22,402 nt of DNA from contig DJMM01000017.1 of assembly GCA_002435365.1 (NCBI GenBank), positions 34,390 to 56,791 of the forward strand, given 5' to 3'. The DNA is from Ignavibacteriales bacterium UBA6490 (GTDB lineage Bacteria; Bacteroidota; Ignavibacteria; Ignavibacteriales; Ignavibacteriaceae). Positions 17,601 to 22,402 of this stretch are shown piece after piece; within the stretch, counting starts at the first letter, position 1; every line of letters begins with the position of its first letter. The notes under the pieces were generated by a model. That model saw only the letters and a list, made by a program, of their open reading frames with translations. It did no database searches and was not told where the DNA came from. A program made the translations under genes and the position numbers.

Positions 17601-18010
17601 ATAAATGCATGGAATCCAAGCTTCCTCCCGTAGCCTTCGTCTGATGCTGAAACGTACTTCAGACCGGGAACGGAATTTTCTAATCCCAGGTCATATACCA
17701 ACCTGAATGCTTCAAGGGTTAGCAGGAGGTTGCCGCCGCTGGCAACATATTGCTTTAACTTATCTGCATCTCCAGAAGCAAGGGGTGAGAGGAGAGAATC
17801 TGAATTATGGATCCACAGCAGATCGAATTTTTGTGAGCTTAATTCATTTACATTTATTATCTGTGCTGACGGAAATGAGTTTTTAAGAAGGAAGAATGCA
17901 CTGTCGGATTCAGTCCCGGGACTGCCAATAAAAGCAGCATTCTGGGGATAAAAATAAACCGGGGCCAGAAAAAGAAGGATTATCAGATAAAAAAGGAAAT
18001 CTTTTAACAT
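14696..18010 (-). CDS. Secreted debranching-enzyme-like glycosidase with N-terminal GATase-like domain
   Basis: This 1104-aa multidomain protein begins with a hydrophobic signal peptide (residues 1-23). Residues 24-235 resemble a class I glutamine-amidotransferase-like (ThuA/DUF4350-type) fold: FDLLWIHNSDS, LKQYVASGGNLLLTLEA and YHYGSGKVLAAGAYTYYS. I see no Cys-His-Glu triad there. A beta-rich region follows (about 240-515), then an (alpha/alpha)6 barrel (about 525-900) with GRPGYAWYFGRDGEW (573-587), IYHELTTSGAVHYDAADATP, WVEGGSLYGAHT (E692, probable general acid), YHYGSVWPLF and CPHQCWSETM (E887, probable base), and a C-terminal beta-sandwich. The barrel matches amylo-alpha-1,6-glucosidase/GH15-like enzymes with key acids intact. 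Its location outside the cytoplasm argues against a role in storage glycogen. It is first in a three-gene operon, overlapping the next gene by ATGA. No good Shine-Dalgarno site is visible. Confidence 0.85.
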   Translation of the reverse strand: MLKDFLFYLIILLFLAPVYFYPQNAAFIGSPGTESDSAFFLLKNSFPSAQIINVNELSSQKFDLLWIHNSDSLLSPLASGDADKLKQYVASGGNLLLTLEAFRLVYDLGLENSVPGLKYVSASDEGYGRKLGFHAFIDHPVFSGLHGGAYVWNSSKDNITRMRGYFDDYIPNGQTVAVDWAYITLKENSRIIIEYHYGSGKVLAAGAYTYYSPENYNKEQLKKFTVNCFDYLIGKISGGNKYYWDYSIPEVKGDIKVDIKSSEYNSVPWDEIETLKINSLFASDNYWDLAGERILIMGKEKGGIDEVWIHPFMAFRDYELGIQFSYRDTIYWLNEERPAVEVSPAYLKRVYNFRRAFLTEIISADPLDPSCVIHYEYRGVYPARMFIKVKSNLRYMWPYSGNAFRRIRYGTDTSHIIFSTEPDYFSAIMGVNKRAALLEAGQYEDFIKKDSLFSGVSTDESQVSVLMAIDLKMNDNLDVSFAGSMDHREITDIFDVTASDPNMIYKRSVGYVNDFFKKNISVTTPDEDLNEGIKWAMIGSDKFFVNTPGVGKSLVAGYSTTARGWNGGHKINGRPGYAWYFGRDGEWSSFALLDYGDFEKVREVIKTYNRYQDLNGKIYHELTTSGAVHYDAADATPLYLILCGKYLRHSGDISFIKDNWNNILKAVEYCYSTDTDNDKLIENTNAGHGWVEGGSLYGAHTTLYLASCWAEALKEVSFMAKYSGFNELEEKYSADYRKVKEIINKNFWNESSGFFNYGLLKDGSFNHEKTVLPAVTLCFELADKDKALSMMDDFAGNGFTSDWGVRILSSESSLFNPAGYHYGSVWPLFTGWTSLGEYKYGNYFQGYVHMLNNLNIYKNFSRGYVEEVLNGAVYKPSGVCPHQCWSETMILQPLIEGMLGFSIDKMNNEIYFSPKFPADWVNAEVQNIRSGNETISFKMKKGKEISYYFDAGAQQLKMYFSPALPLLSRIDNVTLNGKEIKYELIRENQNIIIKTEFALTGKAELKISLQEGISLLPFIPSLAEGDSSTGLRVISANLDNNVFVIIVEGKPHTEPILKIYSPNNKIRCENKEVILSKSGNTYTAKILFEDAENYIRKNLRMVIE

Positions 18011-18139
18011 AATTTTTATCCCGGTATGAGGAATATTTATCTAATTCTATTAATATAATCTTAAAGTTCCTAAATACATAAGTGAATGTTTCAAAAAGAA
18101 GTAATATTTTACACTATGTAATTTTAAGTTTTAATTACC
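18011..18139. promoter_or_regulatory. Divergent promoter region
   Basis: A 129-bp, strongly AT-rich spacer separates the divergent starts of the 1104-aa glycosidase (minus) and the ABC ATPase (plus). Both promoters must lie here or overlap the genes. I could not choose reliable -35/-10 elements, and no clear palindromic operator is visible. Confidence 0.45.
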
Positions 18140-19627
18140 ATGATTTCATTAAGGAACATAGACAAATCCTTTTCCGGTGTTCAGGTTCTTTTCAATATTT
18201 GTGCAGATATTGAGGATAATAAGGTAACTGCAGTGATCGGGGAAAACGGGGCCGGAAAATCAACTTTAATGAATATCGCTGGCGGTGCTATCTCTGAATA
18301 TTCCGGTACCATAATCCTTAACGGCAAGGAAGTTAAATTCAGAAATACAAGGGATGCCAACGATAATGGAATTACAATAATACACCAGGAGCTGAATATA
18401 CTTCCCGACCTTACTGCTGGAGAAAATATTTTCCTGGGACGGGAACCGCTGAATCACTCCCTGATCGACTATAAAAAAATATATGAACAGTCCGATAAAA
18501 TCCTTAAGCCGTTCAGGTTCCCTTTCCCGTCCGATATAAAAATGCGCCGGCTTAGCGTAGGCTGGCAGCAGATTGTAGAAATAGCCCGTGCACTTACGCT
18601 GAACTCTCAAATTATAATTATGGATGAACCCACCTCCGCATTGAGCGAAAATGAAACCGGGATCCTGTTCGAAAAGATCCGCTACCTGAGAGATCAAGGA
18701 AAAACAATTCTTTTCATATCTCACAGAATCTCGGAAGTGCTGGAGATATCGGATAATATTATTGTATTGAGAGACGGGAAAATATCTGCTTCAGTTAAAA
18801 CCGGGGAAACCACCCGCGAAGAGCTTATCAGGCATATGGCAGGAGAAAAAACAGCTTCAACTCTGAATTCCTATAAAAATAATTCGGGCGATGAGGTACT
18901 TAAACTGGAAAATATTTCAGTTGAGGGAAGTTCCGTGAACCTGTCGGATATTGACTTTACCCTTCATAAAGGGGAGGTGCTGGGAGTTGCAGGACTGCTG
19001 GGATCCGGAAGAACCGAACTGCTGAAATTCATTTTTGGAGAATCTGGAAAGAAATACAAAGGGAAAATATTTTTCAAGAATAAAAACTATTCCCCTTCCT
19101 CCGCAGCCGCCTCAATTAAAAACGGCATAATTTATCTCCCCGAGAACCGCAAGGAGGAGGGAATCTTTGCCGATCATTCGATTCAGTTCAATGCAGCGGT
19201 TTCAGTTTTGGAGAAGTACGAAAGTTACGGACTGCTGAACCAGACCAGGGAAAGAACTTCGGTGAACGAGAAATTTTCTGACCTTCACGTTAAAAGAAAC
19301 TCGCTCGACCAGAAAATACGAACACTTAGCGGCGGTAATCAGCAGAAAGTGCTTCTTGCAAGAATACTGCTTACTGATCCCGAAATTATTTTACTTGACG
19401 ACCCCACCAGGGGTATCGACATAAGTTCTAAAGATGAAATATATGATCTGATCGGTGAAATATCCTCAAAGGGAATTTCAATCATAATTACATCGTCCGA
19501 AATTCCCGAACTACTTAGATTATGTTCGCGAATACTCATTCTATCAGATGGAAAGCAAACAGCATTGATTAATACATCAGAAAAAGATTCTCACGAAATT
19601 TTAAAATATGCTTTTAAGCAGCTATGA
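18140..19627 (+). CDS. RbsA/MglA-type sugar ABC transporter ATP-binding protein
   Basis: The 495-aa protein has two fused nucleotide-binding domains, as in RbsA, MglA and XylG, which power ribose, galactose or xylose importers. Domain 1 (about 1-235) has Walker A GENGAGKST (34-42), signature LSVGWQQ (138-144; the family usually reads LSVGQQQ), Walker B MDEPTSALS (E163) and the H-loop SHR. Domain 2 (about 252-495) has a degenerate Walker A GLLGSGRTEL, in which lysine is replaced by R291 as is normal for this family, signature LSGGNQQKV (396-404) and LLDDPTRGID, where D421 takes the place of the usual glutamate. No permease or periplasmic binding protein gene adjoins; the next gene, 12 bp on, is a PLP enzyme. 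Its transport partners must be encoded elsewhere. Substrate unknown. Confidence 0.93.
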   Translation: MISLRNIDKSFSGVQVLFNICADIEDNKVTAVIGENGAGKSTLMNIAGGAISEYSGTIILNGKEVKFRNTRDANDNGITIIHQELNILPDLTAGENIFLGREPLNHSLIDYKKIYEQSDKILKPFRFPFPSDIKMRRLSVGWQQIVEIARALTLNSQIIIMDEPTSALSENETGILFEKIRYLRDQGKTILFISHRISEVLEISDNIIVLRDGKISASVKTGETTREELIRHMAGEKTASTLNSYKNNSGDEVLKLENISVEGSSVNLSDIDFTLHKGEVLGVAGLLGSGRTELLKFIFGESGKKYKGKIFFKNKNYSPSSAAASIKNGIIYLPENRKEEGIFADHSIQFNAAVSVLEKYESYGLLNQTRERTSVNEKFSDLHVKRNSLDQKIRTLSGGNQQKVLLARILLTDPEIILLDDPTRGIDISSKDEIYDLIGEISSKGISIIITSSEIPELLRLCSRILILSDGKQTALINTSEKDSHEILKYAFKQL

Positions 19628-19639
19628 AAGGATAATGTT

Positions 19640-20887
19640 ATGGACAGGAAGTTAAAACCGGAAACATTAATGATGTCGCATGGTTATAAACCGCAGCTCT
19701 CCGAAGGCGCACTGAAGTGCCCAATTTTTCAAACTTCGACTTTCGTATTCAAAACAGCAGAGGAAGGAAAGGCATTTTTCGAAATTGCATACGGGCAGCG
19801 CGAAAAAAAACCTTCCGAGGAGATGGGATTAATTTACAGCAGACTGAATAACCCGGACCTTGAGATTCTGGAAAACAGACTGGCTGTGTGGGATGAAGCT
19901 GAAGATGCTGCAGTTTTTGAAAGCGGCCTTGCTGCAATTACCACAGTTTTGTTTGAATTCCTCGAACCCGGGGAATTTATTCTGCAAAGTGCACCGGTTT
20001 ACGGCGGAACCGATCACTTTATTAAACATGTACTGCCGAAGTTTAATATAAATTATGTTGAATTTACGGCTTCTGATACCAAAGAGACAATTCTTAAAAG
20101 GATTGAGGAAAATAAATCACTTGGCAGACCCGGTTTAATTTATATCGAGACGCCCGCAAATCCTACAAATGCATTAATTGATATTGAAATGTGCAGGGAA
20201 ATTGCTGATCTGTTTTCTACGGATGAGAAAAAAATTCCGGTGGCGGTGGATAACACTTATCTCGGTCCGCTATGGCAGCATCCTTTAAAGCTTGGGGCTG
20301 ATATTGTTCTTTATTCTGCCACGAAATATATCGGCGGACACAGCGATCTGATAGCGGGAGCCTGTCTTGGTTCTAATGAAATAATTTCCAGGATCAGAAC
20401 ACTTAGAACTTTCCTTGGTAATATGGCTGGACCATGGACCGGCTGGCTTCTGATGCGCAGCCTTGAAACTTTAAAAGCACGCATGGAAATTCAGGCGCAG
20501 AATGCTGTCCACGTTGCAAAATTCCTGTGCGATCATCCTAAAGTGGAAAAACTTTACTATCTCGGTTCTTTACCCCAAAATGATCCTCAGTACCGGATAT
20601 TCAAGCGGCAGTGCCTGTCGCCCGGAGCAATGCTGTCTTTCGATATCAGCGGAAATGAAAAAGAAGCATTCATTTTTCTGAACAACCTGAAGATTATTAA
20701 ACTTGCGGTGAGTCTGGGAGGTACTGAATCCCTTGCAGAGCATCCTGCAACTATGACACACGTCGATGTTTCGGAAGACGAAAAACAGACTATGTCAATT
20801 ACCGGAAAGCTCATCCGTCTGTCGGTTGGTGTTGAGAACTACGAAGATCTCATCTGGGATATCAACCAGGCGCTCGATAAAGTTTAA
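19640..20887 (+). CDS. Cys/Met metabolism PLP-dependent enzyme (cystathionine gamma-synthase/lyase family)
   Basis: The 415-aa protein belongs to the trans-sulfuration fold-type I PLP enzymes. The PLP lysine is K229 in YSATKYIGGHSD; D204 in VAVDNTYLGP pairs with the pyridine nitrogen; Y121 in SAPVYGGTD stacks on the ring; Y66 and R68 in IYSRLNNPDLEILE come from the partner subunit; R393 in LIRLSVGVE should bind the substrate carboxylate. Length and motifs fit cystathionine gamma-synthase, cystathionine gamma-lyase or methionine gamma-lyase, and I cannot separate these by eye. The family's usual Y-x-R-x-x-N-P-T reads N-P-D here. The ATG has AAAGGA about 7 nt upstream, overlapping the ATPase stop by one base, so it is co-transcribed with that gene. 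It acts in the cytoplasm in sulfur amino-acid metabolism. Confidence 0.9.
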   Translation: MDRKLKPETLMMSHGYKPQLSEGALKCPIFQTSTFVFKTAEEGKAFFEIAYGQREKKPSEEMGLIYSRLNNPDLEILENRLAVWDEAEDAAVFESGLAAITTVLFEFLEPGEFILQSAPVYGGTDHFIKHVLPKFNINYVEFTASDTKETILKRIEENKSLGRPGLIYIETPANPTNALIDIEMCREIADLFSTDEKKIPVAVDNTYLGPLWQHPLKLGADIVLYSATKYIGGHSDLIAGACLGSNEIISRIRTLRTFLGNMAGPWTGWLLMRSLETLKARMEIQAQNAVHVAKFLCDHPKVEKLYYLGSLPQNDPQYRIFKRQCLSPGAMLSFDISGNEKEAFIFLNNLKIIKLAVSLGGTESLAEHPATMTHVDVSEDEKQTMSITGKLIRLSVGVENYEDLIWDINQALDKV

Positions 20888-20897
20888 GAGGCGGCTG

Positions 20898-21245
20898 CTA
20901 TTTGTAATCCCACTTCTGCTTGTTCCCGGCAAGTTCTTCGGGTGTGGGTAATTTCTGGCCGGGATCCCTTACGGGAACAAATCGTTCCTTGCCCACTATC
21001 ATTGCATTGATCGCAATATCCTCCTGAAATATGGAGGGTATTTCATCCTCGTCAAAAATAGCTTCCCAGGGACATTCAGGAACACAGGCGTTGCAGTTTA
21101 TGCATTCATCAGGATCAATAAGAAGCTGGTTTTTAGGAATCGACGGATCATCACCGCTGTATTCATAAATACAATCAACCGGACAAACCTGCGTACAAGC
21201 CACATCCTTACAGTCCCTGCATAATTTTGTTATTATATATGCCAT
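20898..21245 (-). CDS. 7Fe-type ferredoxin (3Fe-4S / 4Fe-4S)
   Basis: A 115-aa soluble electron carrier resembling FdxA of Azotobacter. The N-terminal half has C9, C12, C17, C21-P and C25, in the spacing of proteins whose first centre is a 3Fe-4S or 4Fe-4S cluster. The second motif is C48-xx-C51-xx-C54-xxx-C58-P (ECINCNACVPECPWEAIF), a standard 4Fe-4S site. The C-terminal tail (about 65-115) is acidic then basic and ends in WDYK, as in long FdxA-type proteins. It converges on the PLP enzyme gene with only 10 bp between the stops and diverges from the phosphatase gene. No Shine-Dalgarno site is visible before the ATG. Its redox partners are not shown by the context. Confidence 0.93.
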   Translation of the reverse strand: MAYIITKLCRDCKDVACTQVCPVDCIYEYSGDDPSIPKNQLLIDPDECINCNACVPECPWEAIFDEDEIPSIFQEDIAINAMIVGKERFVPVRDPGQKLPTPEELAGNKQKWDYK

Positions 21246-21262
21246 TGTATATTAGTCTTATT

Positions 21263-21283
21263 ATTTTATTTTCAAAATAAAAT
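21263..21283. promoter_or_regulatory. Perfect 10-bp AT palindrome in the ferredoxin/phosphatase spacer
   Basis: ATTTTATTTT (21263-21272) and AAAATAAAAT (21274-21283) are exact reverse complements around a single C. It lies 18 bp upstream of the ferredoxin start codon, between divergent genes. It may be a regulator binding site or simply AT-rich promoter DNA with chance symmetry. Confidence 0.4.
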
Positions 21284-21319
21284 TTAATATACTGATACAA
21301 TATATTTTTATTCACATTA

Positions 21320-21334
21320 CGGGCCTGCGGCCCG
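21320..21334. repeat. GC-rich hairpin before the phosphatase gene
   Basis: CGGGCC (21320-21325) and GGCCCG (21329-21334) form a perfect 6-bp stem, all G/C, around the loop TGC. It ends 21 bp before the phosphatase ATG in otherwise AT-rich DNA. If transcribed it lies in the 5' leader close to the start codon. Confidence 0.5.
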
Positions 21335-21355
21335 GCAATCTGTTATGAAGATCAT

Positions 21356-21847
21356 ATGAAAAAGAAATCTGTTTTATTTGTCTGCATGGGGAATATCTGC
21401 CGGTCCCCGGCAGCCGAAGGAATCCTCAGACATATGGCAGAGAAAAATCCCGGCGTACAGATTGAAACTGATTCAGCAGGAACGCTTGAATATCATACCG
21501 GTGAGGGTGCAGATAAACGAATGATACTGCATGCCTCCGACCGCGGATATGATATAACCGCTCACCGGGCAAGACAGTTTAACCCGGATTCTGATTTTAA
21601 TAATTTCGACCATATCCTGGTTATGGATACCGAAAACTATGCCGACATCAAAAAATTTGATGTAAGCGGAGAGTTCCGTCATAAAATCAAAAAGGCTACA
21701 TCCTTCAGTGCAAAGTATAAAGACCTGGAAGTACCTGATCCCTATTACAGCGGCAGCAGCGGTTTTGAGCTTGTACTGGATATTCTTGAAGACAGCTGCA
21801 GAGGATTAATAAAAGAATTTGAAAATGAATCCGGTAATAAAGAATAG
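21356..21847 (+). CDS. Low-molecular-weight phosphatase (LMW-PTP family), probable deglycation phosphatase
   Basis: A 163-aa protein of the usual LMW-PTP length. The P-loop is VCMGNICRSPAAEG with nucleophile C10 and R16 (C-x5-R), and the general-acid loop is VPDPYYSG with D128. The family hydrolyses phosphotyrosine or small phosphate esters through a cysteinyl-phosphate. The neighbour matters: a fructosamine-kinase-family gene begins inside its 3' end. In some bacteria LMW-PTP homologues paired with such kinases have been described as ribulosamine/erythrulosamine-5-phosphatases, which remove phosphate from protein-bound ketosamines; this is known from other species and inferred here. The ATG at 21356 has only a weak upstream site. 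No tyrosine kinase or capsule genes are nearby, which makes a classical PTP role less likely. Confidence 0.92.
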   Translation: MKKKSVLFVCMGNICRSPAAEGILRHMAEKNPGVQIETDSAGTLEYHTGEGADKRMILHASDRGYDITAHRARQFNPDSDFNNFDHILVMDTENYADIKKFDVSGEFRHKIKKATSFSAKYKDLEVPDPYYSGSSGFELVLDILEDSCRGLIKEFENESGNKE

Positions 21848-22402
21848 GATAGAAGAAAGGCTGGACAGCCGAATTGTTGAAATCAGTTCCCTCTCCGGCG
21901 GCTGCATAAATGAAGCCTACAGAATAACCGCGGAAAATAGATCATTGTATTTTCTTAAAGTTAATGCACCCTCCAAAATGTTTTATAACGAGGCCAATGG
22001 ATTGAAAGAACTGAAAAAAGCAGGTGCTGTAAGGGTACCGGAGGTTATTTTTGCAGATGATGAATATATATTAACTGAATATGTTGAGCAGGGAAGGCAT
22101 CCGAAAGATTTTTTTGAGAAATTCGGATACAGCTTTGCACTCATGCATAAATATACTTCAGGTGAATTCGGATTCTATGAAGATAATTTCATCGGTTCCA
22201 CCCCGCAGATTAATTTACCCGGTCCGGATGAACAAAAAAGCTGGGTTAAATTCTATTTCAATAAAAGACTTCTGTTCCAGTTCCTGCTGGCCGTGAAAAA
22301 CGGCTATGCCGATGCTTCCTTCAGGAATGCATTCAAAAACATAGAAAACAAAATAGAGAGTATTTTATCCGGTTCCGAAAACATCCCTTCTGTTCTGCAC
22401 GG
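21825..22402 (+). CDS. Fructosamine/ribulosamine-3-kinase family protein, partial (3' end cut off)
   Basis: An ATG at 21825 inside the last 23 bases of the phosphatase gene opens a frame that runs to the window end, giving 192 codons. The sequence is typical of the fructosamine-kinase family. It has the nucleotide-binding loop LSGGCINEAY (about 23-32), the ATP lysine K45 in FLKVN, E55 in FYNEANGL, the linker ILTEYVEQG, the family mark FGFYEDNFIGSTPQIN (about 115-130) and KSWVKFYFNKRLLFQ. The frame ends at VLHG, just where the catalytic HGDLW motif should begin, so the missing C-terminus is about 100 residues. These kinases phosphorylate ketosamines on glycated proteins at O3', which destabilises the adduct. 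Overlap with the phosphatase gene implies translational coupling and a joint repair role. Confidence 0.93.
   Translation, partial: MNPVIKNRIEERLDSRIVEISSLSGGCINEAYRITAENRSLYFLKVNAPSKMFYNEANGLKELKKAGAVRVPEVIFADDEYILTEYVEQGRHPKDFFEKFGYSFALMHKYTSGEFGFYEDNFIGSTPQINLPGPDEQKSWVKFYFNKRLLFQFLLAVKNGYADASFRNAFKNIENKIESILSGSENIPSVLH

Noticed and set aside
18266..18724. 152-codon antisense reading frame on the minus strand
   Set aside because: It lies wholly inside the ABC ATPase gene, whose motifs are unmistakable, and its translation has no recognisable domain.
19628..19639. Riboswitch or attenuator for the sulfur-metabolism PLP gene
   Set aside because: The spacer is only 12 bp and is used by the ribosome binding site, so no leader structure can fit.
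20888..20897. Bidirectional terminator between the convergent PLP-enzyme and ferredoxin genes
   Set aside because: The gap is 10 bp and no stable hairpin with T-runs was found across it or in the flanking gene ends.

Overview
The window looks like a chromosomal segment of a Gram-negative, FCB-group bacterium. An Ignavibacteria-like genome is my best guess. The reasons are a moderate-to-low GC content with AT-rich spacers, several genes with no visible Shine-Dalgarno site beside others with good ones, periplasmic enzymes with ordinary signal peptides, a lipoprotein, REC-PAS kinases and an SSS-type sugar symporter. The lineage is an inference from gene content and style. No rRNA, tRNA, CRISPR array, insertion sequence or phage gene was seen.

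Left part (1-2500, minus strand): a two-component signalling block. A REC-PAS-HisKA_3 histidine kinase (990-2471) is followed by a NarL/FixJ-type response regulator (309-980). The 5' half of a third receiver protein runs off the left edge.

Centre-left (2596-8348, minus strand): a sugar-use block read in the order secreted (alpha/alpha)6-barrel glycosidase (868 aa), Na+/sugar symporter, 66-aa membrane protein, galactokinase. The last three are tightly packed, and the galactokinase start overlaps the preceding stop by one base. A likely terminator follows galactokinase. A 458-bp non-coding spacer upstream of the glycosidase holds an 11-bp x 5 tandem repeat abutting a perfect hairpin, an A/T tract and a second, two-part hairpin.

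Centre (8807-10389, minus strand): three small genes in a tight run: a cysteine-rich lipoprotein, a DUF1697 protein and a DUF3267 membrane metalloprotease-like protein.

Centre-right (10455-18010, minus strand): three more exported carbohydrate enzymes in one near-overlapping operon. They are a 1104-aa debranching-enzyme-like protein with an N-terminal GATase-like domain, and two tandem GH63/MGH1-like paralogues of 693 and 718 aa. With the 868-aa enzyme and the symporter/galactokinase genes they suggest a system that trims an alpha-linked oligosaccharide in the periplasm, then imports and phosphorylates galactose or glucose. No SusC/SusD pair and no local sugar-responsive regulator is present.

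Right part (18140-22402): an RbsA/MglA-type double ATPase gene with no permease or binding protein beside it, 12 bp upstream of a Cys/Met-metabolism PLP enzyme (plus strand). A convergent 7Fe-type ferredoxin gene (minus strand) follows. Last come a low-molecular-weight phosphatase and an overlapping fructosamine/ribulosamine-3-kinase gene (plus strand, cut by the window end), a pairing that suggests repair of glycated proteins. The ferredoxin/phosphatase spacer holds a perfect 10-bp AT palindrome and a GC-rich hairpin.
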